From assembly GCF_029846235.1 (NCBI RefSeq), contig NZ_JARVWP010000005.1, positions 62,001 to 126,000 on the forward strand: a stretch of 64,000 nucleotides of DNA. The letters are read 5' to 3'. This document shows, piece by piece, positions 18,772-27,843 of this stretch (within the stretch, counting starts at the first letter, position 1; each line of letters opens with the position of its first letter). Source of the stretch: Bradyrhizobium sp. CER78. Lineage in GTDB: Bacteria > Pseudomonadota > Alphaproteobacteria > Rhizobiales > Xanthobacteraceae. The position numbers were made by a program, and so were the translations under genes. Under the pieces are notes generated by a model. The model was given only the letters and a program-made list of their open reading frames with translations, ran no database searches and had not been told where the DNA came from.

Positions 18772-19314
18772 TCAGTAACCGAAGGCCGCTTCAAGCGGCC
18801 CCTTCGGCATGATGACGTCGAATGCGATGTCGAAGGTCACGAACATCGCGGCGGTGAAGATGAAGGCGGTGAGCAATGACTTCCACAGTGCGATCTTGCC
18901 GACGAGGCGCATGAAGCCCGCGATCAGGAGGAAGCTCGCGACATAGAGGCCGAGATATTGGGTGGCGAGGCAGAACAGGAAGGTCGGCACGAACACCGCC
19001 ATCACCCGGCGAAACTGGGCGCGGGTGACAAAGGTCTCGGCGGCTTCACGGCGCGAGACGAACGCGGTGCCGAGGCCATAGAGGCTGGCGGCGCCGAGGA
19101 TCACCGAGAGATAGAACGGGAAATAGCCCGGTTGCGGCCCGGTCGAGTCCCACGATGCGCCGGTGCGCCAATTGTCCCAGCCGAGCACCAATGCGAGCGC
19201 GAGCAAGAGCAGCGAGACGACGACATCGACGACGCCGGTCGAGACGACGGCGGGCGAATTCTCTTCAGGCGCGGTCGGATCGTCGACGACGATCTCAAGT
19301 TCGGTGTTGGACAT
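18772..19314 (-). CDS. tctB: Tripartite tricarboxylate transporter, small permease TctB
   Basis: 180 residues from ATG 19314 (MSNTELEIVV), with four hydrophobic segments (VVVSLLLLALALVLGW; YFPFYLSVILGAASLYG; VMAVFVPTFLFCLA; YVASFLLIAGFM) and the TGPQPGYFPF loop typical of TctB. It forms the membrane complex with TctA, 22 bp downstream. The upstream neighbour 76 bp away is mtnA rather than tctC, which is unusual. Confidence 0.92.
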   Translation of the reverse strand: MSNTELEIVVDDPTAPEENSPAVVSTGVVDVVVSLLLLALALVLGWDNWRTGASWDSTGPQPGYFPFYLSVILGAASLYGLGTAFVSRREAAETFVTRAQFRRVMAVFVPTFLFCLATQYLGLYVASFLLIAGFMRLVGKIALWKSLLTAFIFTAAMFVTFDIAFDVIMPKGPLEAAFGY

Positions 19315-19390
19315 GGGCGAGACGGTCTGGGTTGCGATGGCAACGATTGGGATAGCGCGCTGATGCAATCACCGTCAATGCAGCCTTCAG

Positions 19391-20488
19391 CTATCTTGAG
19401 CGCTCGGGAAATGCGCTCGCAAGTGCAGCACGATTCGCGTCGAGAACGCCGCGCTCGGTGATCAATCCCGTCACCAGCCGCGCCGGCGTGACGTCGAAGC
19501 CGAAATTAGCGACGGAGGAGCCGTCCGGAACCACGCGCACGGTTTCGATCCGTCCATCCGCCGTCCGCCCGGTCAGGTGCGTCACCTCGCTGGCCGCGCG
19601 CTGCTCGATCGGTATCTGCCGGACGCCATCGTCGATACTAAAGTCGATGGTCGGCGACGGCAGTGCGACATAGAACGGCACGCCGTTGTCGTGCGCGGCC
19701 AGCGCTTTCAAGTAGGTCCCGATCTTGTTGCAGACGTCGCCATTGGCAGCGACGCGGTCAGTCCCGACGATCGCGAGGTCAACCATGCGATGCTGCATCA
19801 GATGGCCGCCGGTGTTGTCGGGGATCACGGTGTGCGGCACGCCGTGATGACCAAGCTCCCAGGCGGTGAGCGAGGCGCCCTGATTACGCGGGCGCGTCTC
19901 GTCGACCCAGACATGGACCGGAATACCGCGGTCATGCGCCTGGTAAATCGGTGATGTCGCCGTCCCCCAATCGACGGTTGCAAGCCAGCCCGCATTGCAA
20001 TGCGTCAGCACGTTCACCGGCTCGCCCGGCTTCTTGGTCGCGGCGATGGTCTCGATCAGGCCGAGCCCGTGGCGGCCGATATCGCGGTTGATCTCGACAT
20101 CCTCATCGGCGATCTCGCGGGCGCGGGCATAGGCCGCATCCGCGCGGGCTGACGCTGCCAGCGGCGCGAGCGCGCGCTGCATCTCGTCAATCGCCCACTT
20201 CAGGTTGATCGCGGTCGGCCGGGTCGCGGCCAACATCTTGCCGGCGCGCTCAAGCGCCGCGTCGGAACCATCGGCGCGCATCGCAAGCGCCATGCCATAG
20301 GCCGCAGTCGCGCCGATCAGCGGCGCGCCACGGACCAGCATCGAGCTGAGGGCCTCGCCGGCCTCGTCAGCGGTCGTGAGTTTGGCGACGATGAATTCGT
20401 GCGGCAGCCGGCGCTGATCGATCGCGCCGACCGACCAGCCGTCGGGCTCAAGCCAGATACTGCGAAAATGCCGACCATCGACCTTCAT
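19391..20488 (-). CDS. mtnA: S-methyl-5-thioribose-1-phosphate isomerase
   Basis: A 365-residue enzyme that converts methylthioribose-1-phosphate to methylthioribulose-1-phosphate in methylthioadenosine salvage. The catalytic Cys164 ([10 protein letters not shown]) and Asp244 ([11 protein letters not shown]) are both present, as are [13 protein letters not shown] and NKIGTY. The length is normal for the family. It lies 41 bp downstream of mtnP, so the two consecutive steps are probably cotranscribed. I see no later pathway genes (mtnB, mtnC, mtnD, aldolase or RubisCO-like) in the window. Confidence 0.96.
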   Translation of the reverse strand: MKVDGRHFRSIWLEPDGWSVGAIDQRRLPHEFIVAKLTTADEAGEALSSMLVRGAPLIGATAAYGMALAMRADGSDAALERAGKMLAATRPTAINLKWAIDEMQRALAPLAASARADAAYARAREIADEDVEINRDIGRHGLGLIETIAATKKPGEPVNVLTHCNAGWLATVDWGTATSPIYQAHDRGIPVHVWVDETRPRNQGASLTAWELGHHGVPHTVIPDNTGGHLMQHRMVDLAIVGTDRVAANGDVCNKIGTYLKALAAHDNGVPFYVALPSPTIDFSIDDGVRQIPIEQRAASEVTHLTGRTADGRIETVRVVPDGSSVANFGFDVTPARLVTGLITERGVLDANRAALASAFPERSR

Positions 20489-20529
20489 GCTCTACGCCCT
20501 TCGCGTCGCGCGCTTCCAGGAGGACTTCT

Positions 20530-21405
20530 TCACGACCGTAACACCCGTCCAGCGACAGCATCGAGCTTGGCAAGCAGCTGCGGATCACGCGCTGTCGGCG
20601 CTGTGATCAGCGCGGTGTCCAGCGCGCGGTCTGAGCCGATCGGACACGGCTCATGCTCGCGCGGGAAATCCCGCGCCAGACGCGCGACCAGCGCCTTTGC
20701 CTTCTCGGCGTTCGAATTCAGCACGCGGATGATATCCTGCACCGTCACGGCATCATGCGCCGGATGCCAGCAGTCGAAATCGGTGACCATCGCCACGCTG
20801 GCGTAGCAGATCTCGGCCTCGCGGGCGAGCTTGGCTTCGGGCATGTTGGTCATGCCGATCACCGAATGGCCCTGCGCCTTGTAGGTGAGGCTTTCCGCGA
20901 GCGAGGAGAATTGCGGCCCCTCCATGCAGAGGTAAGTGCCGCCGCGCGCGAACGCGATGCGCTCGGCTTCGGCCGCGGCGGCGAGGTGCTTCGCCAGCAA
21001 CGGCGACACCGGATGCGCCATCGAGACATGCGCAACGCAGCCCTTGCCGAAGAACGAGCTCTCGCGCTTGTGGGTGCGATCGACAAACTGGTCGACCAAT
21101 ACGAACGTGCCCGGCGGCAGTTCCTCCTTGAACGAGCCGCACGCCGAAAGCGCGACGAGGTCGGTGACACCTGCCCGCTTCAGGACGTCAATATTGGCGC
21201 GGTAGTTGATGTCGGACGGCGACAGCGCGTGTCCCTGGCCGTGGCGCGGCAGGAACACGATCGGCAGCCCCGCCATCTCGCCACGGCGCAGCGGCGCCGA
21301 CGGCTCGCCCCAGGGACTCGCGATCGCTTCCTCGCGGACATTTTCCAGGCCCGCCAGATCGTAGATGCCGGATCCGCCGATGATCCCAAGAACGGCTTTG
21401 GTCAT
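20530..21405 (-). CDS. mtnP: S-methyl-5'-thioadenosine phosphorylase
   Basis: 291 residues from ATG 21405 (MTKAVLGIIGGSGIYDL); 15 further upstream codons are open but lack family similarity. It belongs to the purine nucleoside phosphorylase family 2: FLPRHGQGH phosphate site, SDINYRANID, MEGPQFSS, and GMTNMPEAKLAREAE at the base/ribose site. It releases adenine and 5-methylthioribose-1-phosphate from MTA, a by-product of polyamine or homoserine-lactone synthesis. It feeds MtnA, the next gene. Confidence 0.96.
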   Translation of the reverse strand: MTKAVLGIIGGSGIYDLAGLENVREEAIASPWGEPSAPLRRGEMAGLPIVFLPRHGQGHALSPSDINYRANIDVLKRAGVTDLVALSACGSFKEELPPGTFVLVDQFVDRTHKRESSFFGKGCVAHVSMAHPVSPLLAKHLAAAAEAERIAFARGGTYLCMEGPQFSSLAESLTYKAQGHSVIGMTNMPEAKLAREAEICYASVAMVTDFDCWHPAHDAVTVQDIIRVLNSNAEKAKALVARLARDFPREHEPCPIGSDRALDTALITAPTARDPQLLAKLDAVAGRVLRS

Positions 21406-21512
21406 GTTCGCTCCACGGCTAGCCGGACCTTCGGCCACACTGCGGCGCAATAATCACCGCGCCGCTGCCGCTTGCAAGGCAATTCCGGCCTGAGAGTAAA
21501 ACCATCGGGACG

Positions 21513-21590
21513 GTCATTCCGGGGCGATGCGTAGCATCGAACCCGGAATCTCGAGATTCCGGGTTCACGCTTCGCGTGCCCCGGAATGAC
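21513..21590. repeat. Intergenic palindromic repeat R2
   Basis: A 78-bp imperfect palindrome bounded by GTCATTCCGGGGC and GCCCCGGAATGAC, with a perfect core AACCCGGAATCTC/GAGATTCCGGGTT. It lies between the end of tctC (21611) and the start of mtnP (21405). It resembles a palindromic element common in Bradyrhizobium intergenic regions. It could act as a bidirectional transcription attenuator. Confidence 0.75.
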
Positions 21591-21610
21591 GACGTACAAA
21601 GCAGCGACCG

Positions 21611-22597
21611 CTACTTGGCGACAAAACCCGCCGCGTTCATGAGCGAGGCATTCTGCTTGTCGTCATCCTCGAGGAACTCGACCATGTCCTTGCCGGTGAG
21701 GAAGATCGGCTTCAGCGCCTGCTTCTCCATGTACTCCTTGTACTCGGGCGTCTGCGTCACCTTCTGGAACAGGTCGACATAGAAGGCCTGCTGCTCCTGC
21801 GTGACCTTGCCCGGCAGGAACATCGCGCGCAGCATCAGGTACTGCACGTCCAGCCCCTCTTCCTTGCAGGTCGGGATATCGTTCCAGGATTGCGTGTCGG
21901 TGACCTTGGTCTTGTAGGAGATGCGCTCCTTGTCGAACACACAGAGCGCACGCACCTGACCGGCACGCCAGACCTCGAGGTTCTCGCTGGGATTGTTGAC
22001 GTTGGACTCGGTGTGACCGCCGACCAGCTGGGTCGCGGCCTCGCCGCCGGACTTGTACGGCAGGTAGGACAATTTCGCGCCGGTCCTCTGCTCCATAAAG
22101 GCGGTAAGTACGTGGTCCTCGCGCTTGGAGCCGGTGCCGCCCATCTTGAACGGTGCGCTCGCCGCCTTGGCGGCATCGATGAATTCCTTGACGGTCTTCG
22201 GACCGGAGACGTTGTCCCACAGCACGAATTGGTCGAGCGCGATCACCGACACCGGCGTCAGGTCGCGCCAGTTGAAGGGGATCTTGGCCGACAGCGGCAG
22301 CATGTAGATCAGCGAATAGGCGATCAGCACCTTGTTGGGATCGCCCTCGCTGGACTTCATGTACATCAGCGCTTCCGCACCCGACGCGCCACCCTTCAGC
22401 GACACCACCATCGGCTGCTTCATCAGATTGTTCTTCTGGATCGCCGCCTGCATCATCCGCGCCATCTGGTCGGAGGCGCCGCCGGCGCCGGCCGCAACCA
22501 CGATCTCGACCGGCTTGCTCGGCTCCCAGCCGGCAAACGCCGGCGCGCTCAAGAGCAAGGCCGCGATGGCAGCCGTGGTTTTCACAATCTGTCCCAC
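21611..22597 (-). CDS. tctC: Tripartite tricarboxylate transporter substrate-binding protein TctC
   Basis: 328 residues from GTG 22597, with a signal peptide (TTAAIAALLLSAPAFAG, cleavage after about residue 22). The mature part begins WEPSKPVEIVVAAGAGGASDQMARMM, the Bug/TctC pattern. It would capture a carboxylate in the periplasm for TctAB, encoded 2-4 kb downstream beyond mtnP and mtnA. The enoyl-CoA hydratase gene precedes it on the same strand across a 300-bp gap filled mostly by repeat R3. The ligand is unknown. Confidence 0.93.
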   Translation of the reverse strand: MGQIVKTTAAIAALLLSAPAFAGWEPSKPVEIVVAAGAGGASDQMARMMQAAIQKNNLMKQPMVVSLKGGASGAEALMYMKSSEGDPNKVLIAYSLIYMLPLSAKIPFNWRDLTPVSVIALDQFVLWDNVSGPKTVKEFIDAAKAASAPFKMGGTGSKREDHVLTAFMEQRTGAKLSYLPYKSGGEAATQLVGGHTESNVNNPSENLEVWRAGQVRALCVFDKERISYKTKVTDTQSWNDIPTCKEEGLDVQYLMLRAMFLPGKVTQEQQAFYVDLFQKVTQTPEYKEYMEKQALKPIFLTGKDMVEFLEDDDKQNASLMNAAGFVAK

Positions 22598-22758
22598 GTG
22601 TTTCTTCCCTATCTATTTGTTCGGCCTGGCAAAACCTGCGAAGCGGCGGGTGCGGTCATTGTGCCGAGAAAAGGAGTGAGTTCAAGCCGCCGAACCGTCG
22701 CATGGCGTATGACTTTGGAATGAGGTGGGAGCGTCGCACTGCTCGTCACGTAACCAGT

Positions 22759-22861
22759 GTCATCGCCCGGCTTGACCGGGCGATCCAGTATTCCAGAGAC
22801 AGTCGTTGTTGAGCCGATGGGCCGCGGCGTACTGGATCGCCCGGTCAAGCCGGGCGATGAC
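22759..22861. repeat. Intergenic palindromic repeat R3
   Basis: A 103-bp element. Its outer arms GTCATCGCCCGG and CCGGGCGATGAC are perfectly complementary, and each arm also folds internally (GCCCGGCTTGACCGGGC). It fills most of the gap between the enoyl-CoA hydratase (22898) and tctC (22597) genes; nothing else is evident in the gap. It belongs to a class of repeat frequent in Bradyrhizobium. Confidence 0.75.
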
Positions 22862-22897
22862 AGCTGTGGCTGGGATGAAGAGCAGAGACGCTGGCCG

Positions 22898-23695
22898 CTA
22901 CTTGCCCTTGAAATTCGGCGCACGCTTGTTGAGGAAGGCGTCCATGCCCTCGCGGAAATCCTCGCTCATATAGGCGCGCAGGATCAGGTCCTCGCCCTCG
23001 TCGCGCGACAGCGTGCGGCGGATGCGGCGGACCGCTTCCTTGGTCACCTCGAGCGTGATCGGCGCATGGCCGGCGACCAGCTTCGCGGTCTCGTCGGCGC
23101 GGCGCTGCAAGGTCTCGACATCGGGGACGACTTCGTTGAGCAGCCCGAGCGCCAACGCTTCCGGCGCCTCGACGAGGCGCGCCTTGAAGATCAGGTCCTT
23201 GGTCCGCGCCGGACCGATCAGCGAGACCAGCCGCGAGATGTTGGACATCGAGAGGCAGTTGCCGAGCGTACGCGCGATCGGAAAACCGATCCGCGTCGCC
23301 GCGGTGCCGATGCGGATATCGCAGCAGGCAGCGATGCCGGCACCGCCACCGGTGCAGGCACCGGCGATCGCGGCGATCACAGGCACGCGGCACTGTTCGA
23401 GTGTTCCCAGCACGCGGTCGATCCGCGCCTCGTAGTCCAGCGCATCCTGCGCGGTCTTGAACGCCCGGAACTGGGAGATGTCGGTGCCGGAGGCGAACGC
23501 CTTGTCGCCCGCGCCGGTCAGGATCAGCGCCTTGATGGAGTGATCCTGATTGATGTTCTCGCAGATCGAGGCCATCTGCTCATACATCGCAAAGGTCAGC
23601 GCGTTGCGCGCCTGCGGCCGGTTGAACGTGATGCGGGCGATTCCGTCGGCGACGGAGTAGATCAGGTCTTCGGTCGGTGCGACGGGCGCGTTCAT
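22898..23695 (-). CDS. Enoyl-CoA hydratase/isomerase family protein (1)
   Basis: A 265-residue crotonase-fold protein. The oxyanion-hole segments are KAFASGTDISQF and AGACTGGGAGIAACCDIRI, and the C-terminal FLNKRAPNFKGK is typical. The family hydrates, isomerises or hydrolyses acyl-CoA thioesters. The first segment has SGTD rather than the usual AGAD, and no clear catalytic Glu pair is obvious, so the reaction is open. It lies 49 bp downstream of an aminotransferase gene on the same strand. With the CaiB-type CoA-transferase at 16048 it suggests CoA-ester catabolism. Confidence 0.9.
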   Translation of the reverse strand: MNAPVAPTEDLIYSVADGIARITFNRPQARNALTFAMYEQMASICENINQDHSIKALILTGAGDKAFASGTDISQFRAFKTAQDALDYEARIDRVLGTLEQCRVPVIAAIAGACTGGGAGIAACCDIRIGTAATRIGFPIARTLGNCLSMSNISRLVSLIGPARTKDLIFKARLVEAPEALALGLLNEVVPDVETLQRRADETAKLVAGHAPITLEVTKEAVRRIRRTLSRDEGEDLILRAYMSEDFREGMDAFLNKRAPNFKGK

Positions 23696-23744
23696 GTCTC
23701 GCTCTTTCTGTTCTTTGCGATGAGGTTTCAGGCGACGGCCTTTT

Positions 23745-24941
23745 TCAAGCGACAGCCTTGGAGGCCTGCGCGGCGTCGCGTCCCTTCAGGACGTCCATCG
23801 CCGCCAGCACGCCGCCGGCCCGATGCGGCACCTTGGCCAGATCAAGACCCATCTCGACGCCGGACAGCGTGCCCATCAGCATCAGGTCGTTGAAGTGACC
23901 GATATGGCCGATCCGGAACACCTTGCCCTTGACCTTGTTGAGGCCGGTGCCGAGCGACATGTCGAAATTATCCAGCACGACCTTGCGGAAATGGTCGGCG
24001 TCGTGGCCATCGGGCACGCGTACCGCGGTCAGCGCCGGCGAATGCGCGCCCTGCTCCTGGCACTGCGTCTCCAGGCCCCAGACCTTGATCGCTGCACGGG
24101 TCGCTTCGCTGTGGCGCTTGTGGCGGGCGAACACGTTCTCCAGCCCCTCCTCCTCCAGCATCTTCACGGCCTCCCTGAGGCCGAACAGCAGGTTGGTGGC
24201 GGGCGTATAGGGCCAGGTGCCGGCCTTGTTGATGTTGATGACCTCCTGCCAATCCCAATAGGAGCGCATGCCCGGGTTGGCCTTGGCCACGGCGAGCGCC
24301 TTCTCCGACACGGCGTTGAAGCCGAGGCCGGGCGGCAGCATCAGCCCCTTCTGCGAGCCCGCGATCGAGACGTCGATGCCCCAGGCGTCGTGCTCATATT
24401 CGAGCGAGCCGAGGCCCGAGATGGTGTCGACCATCAGCAGCGCGGAGTGCTTCAGGGTGTCGAGTATCTTGCGGACGTTGAGCGGATAGGTGACGCAGGC
24501 GGTCGAGGTCTCGTTATGGACCACGCAGACCGCCTTGATCTTGTGCGCCTTGTCGGCGGCGAGCCGCGCCTCGATCTGCTCGAGGTCGGCGCCGTGGCGC
24601 CAGTCGCCCGGAATGAAGTCGACGTCGAGCTTGAACTTGTCGGCGATGCCGTGCCACAGCACCGCGAACTGGCCGGTCTCGCACATCAGCACCTTGTCGC
24701 CGGGCTGCAGGGTGTTGACGATCGCGGCTTCCCAGGCGCCCGTCCCCGACGAGGGGTAGATGATCACGGGCTGCTTGGTGCGGAACACGCGCTGCATCGC
24801 CGACATCACGGCGAAGCCGATCTCCGCGAATTCGGCACCGCGGTGGTCCATGGTCGGCATATCCATGGCCCGCAAGACCCGGTCCGGCACGTTGGTCGGT
24901 CCCGGAATCTGCAGAAAATGCCTTCCAGTATGCACGGTCAT
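23745..24941 (-). CDS. Class V aminotransferase, serine-glyoxylate / alanine-glyoxylate type (1)
   Basis: 398 residues from ATG 24941 (MTVHTGRHFLQIPGPTNVPD). A PLP enzyme: SSGTGAWEAA phosphate-binding loop near 65, VDTISGLGS for the ring aspartate, and SQKGLMLPPG with Lys198 as the Schiff-base lysine. The family moves amino groups between serine or alanine and glyoxylate or related 2-oxoacids. It is clearly paralogous to the protein at 26509-27711. It is followed by an enoyl-CoA hydratase and preceded by an MFS gene, both on the same strand. The real substrate pair may differ from serine and glyoxylate. Confidence 0.92.
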   Translation of the reverse strand: MTVHTGRHFLQIPGPTNVPDRVLRAMDMPTMDHRGAEFAEIGFAVMSAMQRVFRTKQPVIIYPSSGTGAWEAAIVNTLQPGDKVLMCETGQFAVLWHGIADKFKLDVDFIPGDWRHGADLEQIEARLAADKAHKIKAVCVVHNETSTACVTYPLNVRKILDTLKHSALLMVDTISGLGSLEYEHDAWGIDVSIAGSQKGLMLPPGLGFNAVSEKALAVAKANPGMRSYWDWQEVININKAGTWPYTPATNLLFGLREAVKMLEEEGLENVFARHKRHSEATRAAIKVWGLETQCQEQGAHSPALTAVRVPDGHDADHFRKVVLDNFDMSLGTGLNKVKGKVFRIGHIGHFNDLMLMGTLSGVEMGLDLAKVPHRAGGVLAAMDVLKGRDAAQASKAVA

Positions 24942-25026
24942 GAGCGTCTTTCCCGGTCTTGCCTTGGTCTTGGTAAGCCGCTCGCATATCACTATTCGCC
25001 GGGTTTGTCCTATGGCCGGCGAGGGT

Positions 25027-25060
25027 CCGTCATGCATATCTGACGGCGCTCCGTCGGAGC
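25027..25060 (-). terminator. Tandem hairpins downstream of the MFS gene
   Basis: Two adjacent perfect stems lie just after the MFS stop (25071): GCTCC-GTC-GGAGC (25048-25060) and CCGTCA-N8-TGACGG (25027-25046). No U-run follows, so an intrinsic terminator is only possible. They would separate MFS transcription from the aminotransferase gene starting at 24941. Confidence 0.35.
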
Positions 25061-25070
25061 CGGCAGCCGC

Positions 25071-26354
25071 TCATTCGGCGGCCACCACCTCGCCCCGCGC
25101 GACCGGTGCGCCGGCCTCCTCGAATGGCCGTTCGGGGTGCATCAGAAATGCCGAGAAACCACCGAGCAGCAGCAGCCCCATCGACATTAGGAACGGCAGG
25201 TACCAGTTCCCGGTGGCGTCGATGACGAAGCCGGCGACCAGCGGCGAGACGATGGCCGCGAAGGCCGAGCCGGTGTTCATGATCCCCGCGGCGGTGCCGG
25301 AATATTTCGGTGCGATGTCCATCGGGATCGACCACATCGGGCCGATCACCAGCTCGGCGCAGAAGAAGCCGGCCGACAGGCACAGCGCGACCACGGTGAT
25401 GTCGTGCACGAACAGGATCGGCATCAGCGACAGCAGCGCACCGGCAAAGCCCACGATGGTCACGCTGAGCCGCGCCAGGCGCACATTGCCTGTACGCTCG
25501 AGGATGCGATCGGAGATGACGCCGCCGATGCTGTCGCCGACGACACCGGCAAAGAACACGCCGGACGCGAACAGCGCGGAGTTCTTCAGATCGAGGCTGT
25601 AGTTGTTCTTGAAGAACAGCGGCAGCCAGTTGAGGTAGAGCCACAGGCACCAGCCGTAGCAGAAATAGGTCAGCGTCACCGGCCACATCCGCTGCAACAG
25701 CGGTCCCCACGGCACCTTCGGCCGCTCGCCCTGTGGGCGCGGCGGCAGCGTCGCGAGTTCGGCCGCGGTGATCGAAGCATGATCCTTCGGCTCGTTGCGG
25801 AAGTACCAGACCCACACAATACCCCACAGCAGACTGACGATACCGAGCACGACGAATGCGCCGCGCCAGGTCAGCCAGAGGATCAAGAGCGCGACGGCCG
25901 GCGGGGTCACCGCATTGCCGAGCCGCGCAAACGAGTGTGTCAGGCCTTGCGCGAAGCCGCGGCGGTTCGCCGGCGTCCAGTACTGCATGGCGCGCGTCGC
26001 GGTCGGGAACGTCGCTCCTTCACCGAACCCGAGCGCGAAGCGCGCGACGAACAGCGCCGCGAGACCATGGACAAAACCGGTCATGATGGTCGCCGCCGCC
26101 CAGATCATGCCGCACCAGAACAGGGTCTGGCGCGGCCCGAAGCGATCGCCGACCCAGCCGCCGATCACCTGGAACAGCAGATACGGATAGGCGAACGCCG
26201 AGAACACCAGGCCGAGTTCGGTATTGGACAGGCCGAGCTCCTTCTGGATCTCGCTGGCCGCGGTGCCGATGTTCACCCGGTCGACATAGGTGATGAAATA
26301 CATCACGCAGAGCATGGCCAACACGACGTGGGTGGCCTTGAACCGAAGCCTCAT
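25071..26354 (-). CDS. Major facilitator superfamily transporter (ACS/anion:cation symporter type)
   Basis: 427 residues from ATG 26354, with GGGAGGGG about 8 nt upstream fixing the start. It has twelve predicted membrane segments. N-terminal YFITYVDRVNIGTA and the loop GGWVGDRFGPRQTLFW (the MFS loop 2-3 motif), with RFALGFGEGATFPTATRAM in segment 4, match the ACS subfamily, which takes up sugar acids, phthalate-like acids and other organic anions. It sits between the two paralogous aminotransferases, so it probably imports the hydroxy- or oxo-acid they handle. Confidence 0.9.
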   Translation of the reverse strand: MRLRFKATHVVLAMLCVMYFITYVDRVNIGTAASEIQKELGLSNTELGLVFSAFAYPYLLFQVIGGWVGDRFGPRQTLFWCGMIWAAATIMTGFVHGLAALFVARFALGFGEGATFPTATRAMQYWTPANRRGFAQGLTHSFARLGNAVTPPAVALLILWLTWRGAFVVLGIVSLLWGIVWVWYFRNEPKDHASITAAELATLPPRPQGERPKVPWGPLLQRMWPVTLTYFCYGWCLWLYLNWLPLFFKNNYSLDLKNSALFASGVFFAGVVGDSIGGVISDRILERTGNVRLARLSVTIVGFAGALLSLMPILFVHDITVVALCLSAGFFCAELVIGPMWSIPMDIAPKYSGTAAGIMNTGSAFAAIVSPLVAGFVIDATGNWYLPFLMSMGLLLLGGFSAFLMHPERPFEEAGAPVARGEVVAAE

Positions 26355-26408
26355 ACATCCCCTCCCTGATCCGCGATTTTTCTTAAGGCGTTGGCGATCG
26401 CGATGCGC

Positions 26409-26512
26409 TAGAGCATGATCCGGAAAAGTGCGAAGCGGTTTTCCGAAAAGATCATGCGCAAACAAAAGGCTAAAGCGCGATGACGATTCAACCCAATCTC
26501 ATCGCGCTTTAG
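26409..26512. repeat. Intergenic palindromic repeat R4 (two modules)
   Basis: Module one (about 26412-26457) folds CATGATC-CGGAAAA with TTTTCCG-GATCATG. Module two (26470-26512) has perfect 14-bp arms CTAAAGCGCGATGA and TCATCGCGCTTTAG. Both halves are familiar from Bradyrhizobium intergenic regions. The terminal CTAAAG of module two supplies the TAA stop of the aminotransferase gene (26509-26511). Confidence 0.75.
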
Positions 26513-27711
26513 GTGCCGACCACTTTCAGATGCGACGACGAATTGCGCTGGTCGCGCTGTTCGAGCAGCTTCATCGCAACCGCGACGCCGCCTGTGCGAT
26601 GCGGCACACCGGCGACCGACAGCCCCATCTCGACGCCGGTGAGCGCGCCAAGCAATGTCAGCTCGTTGCACTCGCCGAGATGACCGATGCGAAACACTTT
26701 GCCGGCGACCTTCGACAGGCCGGAGCCGAGCGACATGTTGAAATTGTCGAGCACGACCTTGCGGAATTGATCGGCGTCATGGCCGGGCGGCATCAACACC
26801 GCAGTCAGCACCGGTGAGAACTCGGCGGGCTCCTGGCACAGTACCTCTAGCCCCCAATGATTGACGGCGGCACGCGTCGCCGCGGCCAGCCGCTGATGGC
26901 GGGCGAACACATTGTCCAGCCCCTCCTCCAGCAGCATCGCGATGGCCTCGCGCAGCCCGTAGAGCAGGTTCGTCGCCGGCGTATAGGGGAAGAAGCCGTT
27001 GGCATTCGGCTTCAGCATCTCCTCCCAATCGAAATAGGAGCGCGGCATCCTGTTGCTGCGCGACGCGGCGCGGGCCTTTTCCGAGATCGCGTTGAAGCCG
27101 AGGCCGGGCGGCAGCATGAAACCCTTCTGCGAACAGCTGACGCTGACATCGACCTTCCATTCGTCGTGCCGGTAATCGACCGAGCCGAGCGAGGAAATGG
27201 TGTCGACCATCAGCAGCGCCGGATGCGCTGTGCGGTCGATGGCGGCACGGATGTCCGCGATCCGGCTGGTCGCGCCGGTCGAGGTCTCGTTGTGGACGAC
27301 CATCACCGCCTTGATGCTGTGCGCGGTGTCGGCGGCAAGCCTCGCCTCGATCTGGGCGGGGTCGGCGCCGTGCCGCCAATCACCGGCAATGAAATCGACC
27401 TCGATGCCGAAACGACCGGCGAGCTGGCGCCACAGGGTGGCGAAGTGGCCGGTCTCAACCATCAGGACCTTGTCGCCGGGCGACAGCGTGTTGACGATCG
27501 CGGCTTCCCAGGCGCCGGTGCCCGACGACGGAAAGATCACCACCGGGCCTGCGGCCTGAAAGATCTTCGCGCTGCCCTCAAGCACGGCGCGGCCAAGCGC
27601 GGCGAATTCGGCGCTCCGGTGATCGATCACCGGCATATCCATCGCGCGGAGAATGCGATCCGGAACCGGGCTCGGCCCTGGAATCTGCAGAAAATGGCGC
27701 CCTTGATGCAT
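26509..27711 (-). CDS. Class V aminotransferase, serine-glyoxylate / alanine-glyoxylate type (2)
   Basis: A 400-residue PLP enzyme that parallels the one at 23745-24941 throughout (HFLQIPGPSPVPD; SSGTGAWEAAIVNTL; GDWRHGADPAQIEARL). Lys196 in CSQKGFMLPPG is the cofactor lysine. The stop codon lies in repeat R4. It is divergent from a GntR gene (27844), and the shared 132-bp gap contains an AT-rich motif also seen upstream of the dehydrogenase at 28696. Two similar enzymes around one transporter suggest different amino donors or acceptors in one pathway. Confidence 0.92.
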   Translation of the reverse strand: MHQGRHFLQIPGPSPVPDRILRAMDMPVIDHRSAEFAALGRAVLEGSAKIFQAAGPVVIFPSSGTGAWEAAIVNTLSPGDKVLMVETGHFATLWRQLAGRFGIEVDFIAGDWRHGADPAQIEARLAADTAHSIKAVMVVHNETSTGATSRIADIRAAIDRTAHPALLMVDTISSLGSVDYRHDEWKVDVSVSCSQKGFMLPPGLGFNAISEKARAASRSNRMPRSYFDWEEMLKPNANGFFPYTPATNLLYGLREAIAMLLEEGLDNVFARHQRLAAATRAAVNHWGLEVLCQEPAEFSPVLTAVLMPPGHDADQFRKVVLDNFNMSLGSGLSKVAGKVFRIGHLGECNELTLLGALTGVEMGLSVAGVPHRTGGVAVAMKLLEQRDQRNSSSHLKVVGT

Positions 27712-27750
27712 CAGAACCTCCCAATCGCCGGATTTCGCCCGTTCTGGAAG

Positions 27751-27780
27751 TCATTTTGCATTCATTTTTTGTAATTTCAA
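27751..27780. promoter_or_regulatory. Candidate GntR operator, copy 1
   Basis: TCATTTTGCATTCAT (27751-27765) is followed after 4 nt by TGTAATT and TCAA. It lies in the divergent promoter of the aminotransferase (27711) and gntR (27844) genes. A near copy lies at 28625-28654 upstream of the dehydrogenase gene. Control by the adjacent GntR protein is inferred. Confidence 0.45.
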
Positions 27781-27843
27781 TCCATATTTGGTATTCGGTT
27801 GTAGACATCGACGCGACCGTGCTGGCAAACTATTGTTCAGAAT

